Assembly (NCBI RefSeq): GCF_042237075.1
Contig: NZ_JBCGDC010000025.1
Location: forward strand, 13,838-77,837
Length of the DNA stretch: 64,000 nucleotides
DNA from: Polymorphospora lycopeni
GTDB taxonomy: Bacteria; Actinomycetota; Actinomycetes; Mycobacteriales; Micromonosporaceae
Direction of reading: 5' to 3'
Part shown: positions 17,054 through 24,641 of the stretch, one piece after another
Layout of the letters: the number at the start of each line of letters is the position of its first letter
How positions within the stretch are numbered: position 1 is the stretch's first letter
The notes under the pieces: model-generated
Databases searched by the model: none
What the model saw: only the letters and a program-made list of their open reading frames with translations
Told to the model about the DNA's origin: nothing
Position numbers and translations under genes: made by a program

Positions 17054-18001
17054 TCACCGTGCCCGGTAAATCAGCTCGTGCGGCGTCAGGCTGCCGTAGC
17101 GGGTCCGCACCGCCACGGTCGCCCGGTGCTCACCCGGATCGGTGGCCAGCACCCACGCCCCGCCGACCGGCAGCGTCTCGGTGCCGGTGTCCGTCTCGAT
17201 CCGGAACCCGTCGGCGAACGGGTGGTTCGTGACGGGACGTATCGCGGCCCACCCGTCGACCAGGTCGAGGCCGATCCCGACACCGGACAGGTCGGGGTAG
17301 AGGACGGCCGGGTCGTGCTCCAGCCGTGGCGTGCACACCAGGCCACGTTCCTGGTGTACGGGCACGAACGCGCCGGCCGCCCAGGTGCCGCCGGTCGTCG
17401 CCACCGCCGCGAAATGCGACCGCCAGACGTCGGTCTCCTCAGCGGAGAGACCGACGCCGCGGCGGACCGCCCGTACCGGCCGGCCCGCCCGGACCGCCGC
17501 CTGAAGCTGTGCCGCGCCCAGCGGCGTGCCGTCGGAGTCGACCCAGTGGCACCGGTTCTGTCCGTCGAGGACGATCCACCGGTCGAGGCCGTCGATCCAC
17601 GCCTCGGTCGCCATGTGCCCCCGGGACAGGCCGACGTGATGGTCCGGCTGCCGCAGGTCGAGGCGGCGGGCCGGAATCCCGACCGCGTTGAGCGCCTGGG
17701 TCAGCACGAGCGCGTACTCGACGCAGGCGAACCGTTCGCCGGCGTCCACCCGCTCCAGGCAGGTCACCGCGTCGTCGACATCCAGGTGACCGTTCGCGTG
17801 CGCCCACCGCCGGCCGACCCACTCGGCCAGGCCGGTGGCCGTCTCCCACGCGCCGGTCGCCGGGGCGGGAATCCGCGCCCGCAGGTTGGGCTCGCGCTCC
17901 GGCGGCAACCGGAACAGTGCCGGCGGCGGGGACGTCGGCAGGACGGGCCAGGTGAGCAGTTCCAGCGACGGTGGCGGCGCGGGGGCGGCGAGCCTCCAGC
18001 G
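17054..18001 (-). CDS. Transglutaminase-like domain protein, C-terminal part of a frameshifted gene
   Basis: The reading frame runs from the frameshift near 18001 to the stop at 17054. It reads LAAPAPPPSLELLTWPVLPT, then LPPEREPNLRARIPAPATGA, and then a transglutaminase core: GERFACVEYALVLTQALNAV with the Cys, RGHMATEAWIDGLDRWIVLD with the His and Asp. The Cys-His-Asp order is intact, so the domain could be a cysteine protease or transglutaminase. The C-terminal third is a beta-rich domain (TETLPVGGAWVLATDPG). The only internal start (TTG 17908) has no ribosome site. The proper start is the ATG at 18311 in another frame. Confidence 0.7.
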   Translation of the reverse strand, partial: RWRLAAPAPPPSLELLTWPVLPTSPPPALFRLPPEREPNLRARIPAPATGAWETATGLAEWVGRRWAHANGHLDVDDAVTCLERVDAGERFACVEYALVLTQALNAVGIPARRLDLRQPDHHVGLSRGHMATEAWIDGLDRWIVLDGQNRCHWVDSDGTPLGAAQLQAAVRAGRPVRAVRRGVGLSAEETDVWRSHFAAVATTGGTWAAGAFVPVHQERGLVCTPRLEHDPAVLYPDLSGVGIGLDLVDGWAAIRPVTNHPFADGFRIETDTGTETLPVGGAWVLATDPGEHRATVAVRTRYGSLTPHELIYRAR

Positions 18002-18002
18002 G

Positions 18003-18311
18003 CCGGGGCCAGTCGGGGTCGCCGCCGAACGCGGCTTCGAGCTCGCCGAAAAGCACCTCCGGTTGCCGGAAGCCGCCGTCGATCACCTCGTCGAGCAGGG
18101 CGTACGCGCCCGGGTCGCCGATCCGGTGTGCGGCGACGGCGCACCACGGCCCCCACATGTGGGTCCAGAAAACGACATCGCGCCGCAGTTCGCCGCGGTA
18201 GGCATGGATGCCCGCCCAGTCGCGGGTCCGGGTGAGATCGTCGCCCCGGGTACGCAGCTCGTTGAGCCAGTCGGCGGTGGTGGTTTCCGTCTTGTACGGT
18301 CCGGCGGCCAT
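18003..18311 (-). pseudogene. N-terminal part of the frameshifted transglutaminase-like gene
   Basis: ATG 18311 follows GAGGAGG. The frame encodes MAAGPYKTETTTADWLNELR, DVVFWTHMWGPWCAVAAHRI, LLDEVIDGGFRQPEVLFGEL and FGGDPDWPR. After that it turns into Arg/Ala/Pro noise, while the next frame picks up RWRLAAPAPPP. One inserted or lost base in CCGGGGCC at 18003-18010 explains the break. The joined protein would be about 419 residues. I cannot tell a true mutation from a sequencing error in this GC run. Confidence 0.65.
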
Positions 18312-18651
18312 TCGTCCTCCTCGACGGGCGCAGCGTCCGACAGCGTGCCTGACACCGTAACGAGCCGGTCCAACGGTGGGTCCCGCGTTTGCGCTCTCGC
18401 CAGACCCGCCGAGCTGCGGGTGCGACCGGGACGGTCCGCTGCTCGGGACGCATCGGGGCCGGCCGTCCTTAACGGGAGGACGCCAGGGCGGGATGGTCGA
18501 GGATCGTAACGGTTCGGGGTTGGGGGCTTGCCGTCCACCGATCGATGTCGTAAGAATTCTTCAGGAACGCCGGATTACGTGAAGACAAGCACCAGGGGTG
18601 GAAAGTGCCGGTCGAAGGTCTGCAACGCCCTCCGTGATCCGAGGAGAGACC
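18312..18651. promoter_or_regulatory. Intergenic leader region cut off from its operon by the IS element
   Basis: These 340 bases contain no gene. The last 15 before the element, GATCCGAGGAGAGAC, closely match the leader just before the paralogous binding-protein gene (GATCCGAGGAGCGAGAC, 26442-26458). The palindrome at 18550-18563 matches one upstream of the second operon. So this is most likely the original promoter and leader of the operon that now starts at 20033. Confidence 0.55.
18550..18563. promoter_or_regulatory. Candidate operator GTAAGAATTCTTCA
   Basis: The core AAGAATTCTT is a perfect palindrome. It shares GTAAGAA with the element at 24591-24604 upstream of the RpiR gene. Both may bind that RpiR regulator. 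Confidence 0.45.
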
Positions 18652-18800
18652 TTGACATCCTCCCTGCCCTAAAGGACGGGGATTCCCTTGGTCGCCCTCG
18701 GGTTTTCCTGTCTCGCCGACGACCGCCCCGTCCGAGAGGACTCTCGTTGAGGTCTTACACCGCCTCCACAGGCAATCACGGAGAGCCCCTCCGCGAGAAC
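18652..18800 (-). ncRNA. Probable omega (right-end) RNA of the TnpB element
   Basis: TnpB nucleases use an RNA from the 3' end of tnpB and the right end of the element, whose guide is the flanking DNA. Here the scaffold would end at the hairpin near 18658-18685, and the guide would start GGTCTCTCCTCGG just beyond 18652. Inferred from the family; the 5' limit is arbitrary. Confidence 0.35.
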
Positions 18801-19877
18801 GTTGCGGGCCGCGTTGACGTCGCGGTCCTGGGCTGTGCCGCATCGGCAAATCCACGACCGGACGTTCAGCGGCATCCGCTCAGCGAGCGCACCGCACGTC
18901 GAGCACAGCCTGGAGGACGGAAACCAGCGGTCCACGACGACCAGGTTCCGGCCGTGCCAGTCGGCTTTGTATTCGAGCAGGGTGCGGAACTGCCGCCACG
19001 CCGCGTCGCTGATGGCGCGGGCCAGATGGTGATTTGCGAGCATGTTGCGTACGGTCAGGTCCTCGATCACGATCGTTTGGTTTTCGCGAACGAGTCGAGT
19101 GGTCAGTTTGTGCAGGTAGTCTCGGCGCCGATCGGCGATGCGGGCGTGGATGCGGGCGACCTTGGTACGGGCCTTCGCCCGGTTCGCGGAGTCTTTCTCC
19201 TTCCTGGCGAGGTTCCGCTGGGCACGGGTGAGCGCGGCCCGGTCCCGGCGTTCGTGCCGGGGGTTGACGATCTTCTCCCCTGTGGACAGGGTGAGCAGGC
19301 TGTCGAGGCCGGCGTCGATCCCGACCGCGCCCGAGGCCGGGGCGGTCTCGATCACGTCGTCGCACAGCAGCGACACGAACCAGCGGCCGGCCGCGTCCTG
19401 GCTGACCGTGACCGTGGACGGCGACGCACCTTCGGGCAGCGGACGCGACCACACGATATCGAGGGAGTCGGTCATCTTCGCCAGAGTGAGCCGGCCGTCG
19501 CGCCAGCGGAACGCGCTGGTGGTGTACTCCGCCGACCGCCGCGAGCGTTTCCTGCTCTTGAACGTCGGGTATCTGGCGCGCCTGGCCCAGAAGTTGGTGA
19601 ACGCGGCCTGCAGGTGTCGCAGCGCCTGCTGCAACGGTACGGACGAGACCTCGTTGAGGAACGCCAGTTCCCCACTCTTCTTCCATCCGGTGAGCAGGGC
19701 CGAGGTGGTGTTGTAGTTGATCCGTTCCCGGCGCAGCGTCCATGCCTCGGTGCGGGCCCCCAACGCCATGTTGTAGACCAGCCGGACACACCCGAACGTG
19801 CGGGCAAGTTCGCCGGCCTGCTCGGGGGTCGGGTAGAAGCGGTACTTGAACGCCCGCTTCACTCCCCTTCTGGTCAC
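18669..19877 (-). CDS. tnpB: TnpB RNA-guided nuclease (IS200/IS605 OrfB)
   Basis: 402 residues from GTG 19877 (VTRRGVKRAFKYRFYPTPEQ); an in-frame GTG at 19862 gives MKRAFKYRF and is possible. The N-terminal helix-turn-helix-like domain is followed by a RuvC-like nuclease. All three acidic residues are present: Asp in AVGIDAGLDSLLTL, Glu in IVIEDLTVRNML, Asp in AQDRDVNAARN. The zinc ribbon is CSTCG with CRCG. Length and motifs are those of an intact TnpB, so the nuclease is probably functional. Its 3' end overlaps the presumed omega RNA. Confidence 0.92.
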   Translation of the reverse strand: MTRRGVKRAFKYRFYPTPEQAGELARTFGCVRLVYNMALGARTEAWTLRRERINYNTTSALLTGWKKSGELAFLNEVSSVPLQQALRHLQAAFTNFWARRARYPTFKSRKRSRRSAEYTTSAFRWRDGRLTLAKMTDSLDIVWSRPLPEGASPSTVTVSQDAAGRWFVSLLCDDVIETAPASGAVGIDAGLDSLLTLSTGEKIVNPRHERRDRAALTRAQRNLARKEKDSANRAKARTKVARIHARIADRRRDYLHKLTTRLVRENQTIVIEDLTVRNMLANHHLARAISDAAWRQFRTLLEYKADWHGRNLVVVDRWFPSSRLCSTCGALAERMPLNVRSWICRCGTAQDRDVNAARNVLAEGLSVIACGGGVRPQRESSRTGRSSARQENPRATKGIPVL

Positions 19878-20032
19878 GGCTCGCAAGTTAGCAGACCAGA
19901 CATTGGACCTCGCGGTGGCGTGTGGGCGGACGCCCGCTCGCCCCGACGGCGAACCCGTTTTTCCTGCCCTGCCCCACAGGGGTTTCGTTTCCTCCCCGGC
20001 CTGAAGGCCGGAGTAGCCACGGAAGGATTCCG

Positions 20033-21448
20033 ATGAAAAGGCGTGACATTCTGGGTCGCGTCGCCGCCGCCGGCGTACTCGCCACCCCCGCCGCCGCCCT
20101 GCTCGGCGGCTGCGCACTCGGCGGCGGCGGTGACGACGGTGACGGCGGCGACGCCAACCGGGCCGAGAAGACGGCCGACAACCCGCTCGGCGTCAAGACG
20201 GACGCCCCGCTCGAGGTCGTCATCTTCAACGGCGGCTTCGGCGAGGAGTACGCCAAGGCCCACCAGGCGATGTACAACGAGAAGCACCCCCAGGCGAAGA
20301 TCACCCACTCCGCCACCCCGGAGATCAGCAAGACCCTGCAACCCCGCTTCGTCGACGGCACCCCGCCCGACGTGGTGAACAACTCCGGCGCCGGCCAGAT
20401 CGACTTCAACGGTCTGGTCTCGCAGGACGCGCTCGCCGACCTCGGCGAGGTGCTCGACGCGCCCAGCCTCGACATCCCGGGCAAGACCGTCCGCGACACC
20501 CTGCTGCCCGGCGCCGTCGAGGTCGGCTCCTACGACGGCCGGTTCCTGGTCATGAACTACACCTACACCGTGTACGGCATCTGGCACTCCGCCAAGCTGT
20601 TCGCCGACCGGGGCTGGACCGACGCGAAGACCTGGGACGACCACATCGCGCTCTGCCGGCAGATCAAGGCCGCCGGCATCGCCCCGTGGACGTACGCCGG
20701 CAAGCACCCCCGCTACATGAGCTGGCCGGTGATCTCCACGGCCATCAAGTTCGGCGGACCCGAGGTCGCCACCGCGATCGACAACCTCGAACCCAACGCG
20801 TGGAAGTCCGACGCGATGAGGACCGCCGCCGACGCCTGGCACCAGATCGTCAAGGACGGCTACATCCTCGCCGGCTCACCCGGCCTGGACCACGTGCAGT
20901 CGCAGACCGCCTGGTGCCAGGGGCAGGCCGCCTTCATCTCCTGCGGCTCCTGGCTGGAGAGCGAGCAGAAGAAGGTCACCCCGGAGGGCTTCGACATGGC
21001 CGTCGCCCCGACGCCGAGCCTCGGCGCCGGGGACAAGTTGCCGTACGAGGCGATCCGCGGCACCGCCGGCGAGCCGTTCGTGGTGCCGGCCAAGGGCAAG
21101 AACGTCGCCGGCGGCCTGGAGTACCTGCGGGTCATGCTGTCGATGAAGGGTGCCCAGGACTTCACCCGCAAGGTCTCCAGCCTGACCGTGGTGGCCGGCA
21201 GCACCGAGGGCGTCGAACTGCCGCCCGGGCTGACCAGCGTCGTCAAGGCGCTCGACGCGTCCGCGACCAACGGCTTCAACTGGGTCTACCCCTCGTACTA
21301 CCGCAAGCTGGAGCGCAATCTCGTCGACGCCGCCTGCGGCGAGTTCTTCAGTGGACGGATCGGACCGGCCGAGTTCCTCGACCAGTGCCAGAAGGGCGCG
21401 GACGAGATCGCCGCCGACAGTTCGATCACCAAGTACAAGCGGGCCTAG
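20033..21448 (+). CDS. N-acetylglucosamine/chitobiose-type ABC transporter binding lipoprotein (first copy)
   Basis: 471 residues. The signal has RRDILG (Tat-like) and lipobox LLGGC with Cys27. The mature part is a cluster-B sugar-binding protein: PLEVVIFNGGFGEEYAKAH, QPRFVDGTPPDVVNNSGAG, FAKGK-like GEPFVVPAKGKNVAGG, and the end DSSITKYK. It closely parallels the protein at 26459, and both fit the NgcE family of the N-acetylglucosamine/diacetylchitobiose importer. ATG at 20033 follows GGAAGGA. The TnpB element ends only about 13 bases upstream, separating the gene from its native leader. The operon continues with two permeases; the ATPase is elsewhere (MsiK-type sharing is usual). Confidence 0.88.
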   Translation: MKRRDILGRVAAAGVLATPAAALLGGCALGGGGDDGDGGDANRAEKTADNPLGVKTDAPLEVVIFNGGFGEEYAKAHQAMYNEKHPQAKITHSATPEISKTLQPRFVDGTPPDVVNNSGAGQIDFNGLVSQDALADLGEVLDAPSLDIPGKTVRDTLLPGAVEVGSYDGRFLVMNYTYTVYGIWHSAKLFADRGWTDAKTWDDHIALCRQIKAAGIAPWTYAGKHPRYMSWPVISTAIKFGGPEVATAIDNLEPNAWKSDAMRTAADAWHQIVKDGYILAGSPGLDHVQSQTAWCQGQAAFISCGSWLESEQKKVTPEGFDMAVAPTPSLGAGDKLPYEAIRGTAGEPFVVPAKGKNVAGGLEYLRVMLSMKGAQDFTRKVSSLTVVAGSTEGVELPPGLTSVVKALDASATNGFNWVYPSYYRKLERNLVDAACGEFFSGRIGPAEFLDQCQKGADEIAADSSITKYKRA

Positions 21449-21455
21449 CAGCCAC

Positions 21456-21490
21456 GCCGACGCGGGGCCGTCCGCCGGTCCCGCGTCGGC
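21456..21490 (+). terminator. Hairpin between binding-protein and permease genes
   Basis: GCCGACGCGGG and CCCGCGTCGGC form a perfect 11-bp stem with a 13-base loop, 7 bases after the stop. It probably reduces permease expression relative to the binding protein or protects the upstream mRNA. Confidence 0.65.
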
Positions 21491-21513
21491 CTCCGTGGGC
21501 AGGAAGAATCTCC

Positions 21514-22422
21514 GTGAGACATGGCAAGTATCCGCTGATCGTCACCTTCCTGGTGCCGCCGCTGCTGCTCTACGGCATCTTCGTGCTGTCGCCGTACCTG
21601 CAGGCGTTCCAGATCTCGACCACCAACTGGCTCGGCTACTCCGCGGAGGCCGACTTCGTCGGGCTGGAGAACTTCGCCACGCTGCTGCGCGACGGCTACG
21701 TCTGGAACGCGATCAAGAACAACGCGGTCCTGCTCCTGGTGCTGCCGCTGGTGACGATCGGGCTGGGCCTGTTCTTCGCCACCATGCTCAACATGGGTGG
21801 CCGGCGCGGCCGGGCCGGTGTGGTCGGGGTGACCGGTACCGCCGCCTACCGGCTGGTCTACTTCTTCCCGCAGGTGTTGTCCGTGGTGATCATCGCGATC
21901 ATCTGGCGGGAGGTCTACCACCCCAACAACGGCCTGCTGAACGCCACCCTCGGGACGTTCGGCATAACCGGGCCGACCTGGCTCGGCGACCCGCGCTTCG
22001 CGTTCTGGTGCGTGCTCGCCGTGCTGATCTGGAGCAACGTCGGCTTCTACGTGGTGCTGTTCGGCGCCGCCATGCAGGCCATCCCGCGCGACATCTACGA
22101 GGCGGTCATGCTCGACGGGGCGTCGCGGTTCGTGACCCTGTTCAAGGTCACCATTCCGTTGCTGTGGGACACCGTCCAGGTCGCCTGGATCTATCTGGCC
22201 ATCGCCGCCCTCGACGGGTTCATCCTGGTGCAGTTGATGACCAACGGCGGACCGAATTTCTCGTCCGACGTGATCGGCCTGCGGATGTACGACACCGCCT
22301 TCGGTAGTGAGACCAAGTTCGGGTATGCCTCCGCGATCGGTGTCGTCATGTTCTTCCTGACCCTCTCGGTGGCGGTGCTGGCCCTGCGCGCCGCCCGGCG
22401 TGATCGGATCGAATACTCATGA
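21514..22422 (+). CDS. Sugar ABC transporter permease, NgcF/UgpA type (first copy)
   Basis: 302 residues, six membrane helices, GTG start behind AGGAAGAA. It begins VRHGKYPLIVTFLVPPLLLY, nearly the same opening as its paralogue at 27909. The EAA loop that contacts the ATPase is DIYEAVMLDGASRFVTLFKV. Pairs with the next permease to form the channel. The stop overlaps a short ATGAGCGAGCG stretch. Confidence 0.9.
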   Translation: MRHGKYPLIVTFLVPPLLLYGIFVLSPYLQAFQISTTNWLGYSAEADFVGLENFATLLRDGYVWNAIKNNAVLLLVLPLVTIGLGLFFATMLNMGGRRGRAGVVGVTGTAAYRLVYFFPQVLSVVIIAIIWREVYHPNNGLLNATLGTFGITGPTWLGDPRFAFWCVLAVLIWSNVGFYVVLFGAAMQAIPRDIYEAVMLDGASRFVTLFKVTIPLLWDTVQVAWIYLAIAALDGFILVQLMTNGGPNFSSDVIGLRMYDTAFGSETKFGYASAIGVVMFFLTLSVAVLALRAARRDRIEYS

Positions 22423-22444
22423 GCGAGCGTTGCGAGGCGACCCC

Positions 22445-23341
22445 GTGACCGTTCTTGATCGGTCTACCTCCGATGTGGCGAAGGTCCGCGAGAGCGATCC
22501 GGCCCCGCGCCGCGAGACCGGCGTCGCCAACGCCTTCTCGCACGGCTTCCTGCTGCTGTGGGGACTGCTGACCGCGTTCCCGCTGCTGTGGGTGCTGGTC
22601 AGCTCGTTCAAGAGCGACGCGGAGATCCTCGGCGACCCGTGGGGGCTGCCGTCCGCGCTGCGCCTGGAGAACTGGGCCCGGGCCTGGACCGAGGCGAACA
22701 TCGGCCAGTACTTCCTCAACAGCGCGATCGTCGTCGCCGGCTCGCTGACCCTGACGATGTTCTTCGGCGCCACCGCCGCGTACGTCTTCGCCCGCTACGA
22801 GTTCCGCGGCCGGCAGCTCGCCTACTACCTGTTCGTCGGCGGGATGATGTTCCCGGTGTTCCTGGCCCTGGTGCCGTTGTTCTTCGTCGTCCGCAACGCC
22901 GGGCTGTTCGGCACCTGGACCGGCCTGGTCCTGGTGTACGCCGCGTACTCGCTGCCGTTCACCGTGTTCTTCCTGACCGCGTTCTTCCGTACGCTGCCGA
23001 CCTCGGTCGCCGAGGCCGCGCTGATCGACGGCTGCGGCCACTTCCGGCTGTTCTTCCGGGTGATGCTGCCGATGGCGCGGCCGGGGCTGATCAGCATCGC
23101 GATCTTCAACTTCCTCAGTCACTGGAACCAGTTCATCCTGCCCCAGGTGCTGATGCAGGGCGACGAGTCGAAGTGGGTGCTGGCGCAGGGGCTGGCGGCG
23201 CTCGCGATCAACCAGGGTTACGAGGGCGACTACAGCGGCCTGTTCGCCGGCCTCACCCTCGCGATGCTCCCGGTCCTGGTCGTCTACATCGCCTTCCAGC
23301 GCCAGATCCAGAGCGGACTGACGGCCGGCCAGCTGAAGTGA
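22445..23341 (+). CDS. Sugar ABC transporter permease, NgcG/UgpE type (first copy)
   Basis: 298 residues with six helices, GTG start at 22445. EAA loop: SVAEAALIDGCGHFRLFFRV; the C-terminus FQRQIQSGLTAGQLK is typical of MalG-like permeases. Paralogous to the gene at 28831. The 22-base spacer from the first permease contains GAGCGAGCGTTGCGAGGCGA, a short GC-rich repeat-like motif. It is the last gene of the operon; palindrome B1 follows. Confidence 0.9.
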   Translation: MTVLDRSTSDVAKVRESDPAPRRETGVANAFSHGFLLLWGLLTAFPLLWVLVSSFKSDAEILGDPWGLPSALRLENWARAWTEANIGQYFLNSAIVVAGSLTLTMFFGATAAYVFARYEFRGRQLAYYLFVGGMMFPVFLALVPLFFVVRNAGLFGTWTGLVLVYAAYSLPFTVFFLTAFFRTLPTSVAEAALIDGCGHFRLFFRVMLPMARPGLISIAIFNFLSHWNQFILPQVLMQGDESKWVLAQGLAALAINQGYEGDYSGLFAGLTLAMLPVLVVYIAFQRQIQSGLTAGQLK

Positions 23342-23351
23342 TCCGCGTCGT

Positions 23352-23418
23352 CGTGATCGTCTGCTGATCAGGCGGTCGACACGCCGTGTGGGCAACGGCG
23401 GAACAGCAGACGATCACG
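23352..23418. repeat. 67-bp palindromic repeat family B, copy 1
   Basis: Arms CGTGATCGTCTGCTG and CAGCAGACGATCACG with 37 bases between, including GTCGACACGCCGT at the same offset as in copy 2. It lies between convergent genes and its right arm overlaps the kinase stop codon. It can serve as a two-way terminator. Confidence 0.85.
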
Positions 23419-24424
23419 GCAGAACGCCAGCTCCGAGCAGGCGGTGGTGCAGGGCGGCCGGGTCGGTGACGTCGGGCAGGGTCCGGGCGGCCAGCCACGC
23501 CGCGCCGGCCGCGCCGTCCCCGGCGGTCACCAGGGGAGCGGCCGGCCACCGTTCGCGCAGCGCGTCGCCGAGCGCGGCCGAGAGCGGCGTGTCCCCGGTC
23601 AGCAGCCCGCCGCCGAGCACGATGGGGCCGCGGTCGCCGTCGCCGCGGATCCGGCCGACGCTGCCGGCCAGCAGGCGGGCGGCCGTGGCGATGACGTCGG
23701 CGGCGACGGGGTCGTCGGCGCGCGCGGCGCGGACGACGAGCGGGGCGAGGGCGGCCAGGGCGATCGGTGGGCGGGCGGTGACGGCCTGGACGAGGGCGTC
23801 GACGGTGCGCCGGGCCGGTCCGGCGCGGGGACCGCCGCCGGTGGCCGGGTCGCCGAGCAGTTCGGTCATCACCAGGTCGGGTAGGCCAGACCGTGGCTGA
23901 CCGGTTTCGATCGCCGCGAGGGTGCGCCGTACGGCTTCCCGGCCGAGCCAGAATCCGGAGCCGGCGTCGCCGAGCAGCCAGCCGTGGCCGTCGGCGACCC
24001 GGTGCAGGGTGAGGTCGCGGATCTCGCCGGCGATGGCCCCGGTGCCGGCGATGACGATGCTGCCGTCGGGGTGCGGGGTGCCGGAGGCGTACGCGGCGAG
24101 GGCGTCGCCGGTGACGTCGTACCCGCAGCGCAGGCCGACCTGGTCCCAGACCCGGTCGAAGGCGGCGCGGGCGACCGGGTCGGCGAGTAGCCGGCCGGCG
24201 CCGGCGAGCCCCATGGCGGCGGCGCTGACCCGGCCGGGGTCGACCGGGGCGAGGGCGGCGGTGAGGGCGAGCCGCAGTTCGCCGGCGGCGGCGTCGGCGC
24301 CGTGCGTGGTGGGGTTGCCGCCGCCGGCGCGGCCCCGGCCGAGGACGGTGCCGGTGGTGGTCGCGACCAGCGCGCGGGTGGAGGTGCCGCCGATGTCGAG
24401 CCCCACCACGAGGGATTCGCTCAT
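23414..24424 (-). CDS. BadF/BcrA-type N-acetylglucosamine kinase
   Basis: 336 residues from ATG 24424 (MSESLVVGLDIGGTSTRALV). ASKHA-fold kinase: phosphate-1 motif GLDIGGTSTRALV, sugar region MGLAGAGR, phosphate-2 SIVIAGTGAIAGE, and ADGHGWLLGDAGSGFWLGRE, typical of eukaryote-like GlcNAc kinases and their actinobacterial relatives. It would phosphorylate sugar brought in by the NgcEFG-like systems. It is divergent from the RpiR regulator (217 bases), so both probably use the operator near 24591. The reading frame runs upstream to 24607, but the GLDIGG start at 24424 fits the family. Confidence 0.88.
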   Translation of the reverse strand: MSESLVVGLDIGGTSTRALVATTTGTVLGRGRAGGGNPTTHGADAAAGELRLALTAALAPVDPGRVSAAAMGLAGAGRLLADPVARAAFDRVWDQVGLRCGYDVTGDALAAYASGTPHPDGSIVIAGTGAIAGEIRDLTLHRVADGHGWLLGDAGSGFWLGREAVRRTLAAIETGQPRSGLPDLVMTELLGDPATGGGPRAGPARRTVDALVQAVTARPPIALAALAPLVVRAARADDPVAADVIATAARLLAGSVGRIRGDGDRGPIVLGGGLLTGDTPLSAALGDALRERWPAAPLVTAGDGAAGAAWLAARTLPDVTDPAALHHRLLGAGVLP

Positions 24425-24590
24425 GAACCCTGGCCGCCTCTGCCGATGAAGTCGATGGAGCCGTCGGATCTGCGGCGTCCATGCTGCGCGGCGCGGCGGT
24501 CGCGGGCAACCCCGGGGTCCGGCAATCAGTGCCGGGCCGAGGTAACAGTTTGAAAACTTCACCCATGGCCTTGACAGGGAGGGGCCTTTA

Positions 24591-24604
24591 GTAAGAACTT
24601 TTAC
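24591..24604. promoter_or_regulatory. Candidate operator GTAAGAACTTTTAC in the kinase/RpiR divergent region
   Basis: Near-palindrome GTAAGAACTTTTAC, preceded by TTGACA (24571-24576) and followed 38 bases later by the RpiR ATG. It resembles the element at 18550-18563. A likely auto-regulatory site. Confidence 0.5.
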
Positions 24605-24641
24605 CACTAACAGTTAACACTCCTTTCCGAAAGGCGAAGGC

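Larger units (their letters stand above)
18652..20020 (-). mobile_element. IS200/IS605-type element with TnpB only (IS1341-like)
   Basis: The right end (low coordinates) has the imperfect hairpin CCCTGCCCTAAAGGACGGGG and terminal TTGACATCC, seen in many actinobacterial tnpB elements. The left end has the hairpin CCGGCCTGAAGGCCGG (19996-20011). There are no terminal inverted repeats and no TnpA (Tyr transposase), so it is non-autonomous or moved in trans. Exact ends are uncertain by several bases. It lies in the 5' leader of the sugar-binding gene at 20033. Confidence 0.75.

Noticed and set aside
18469..18855. 128-codon minus-strand frame across the element's right end
   Set aside because: It is another frame of the tnpB 3' end and flank, without ribosome site or protein-like composition.
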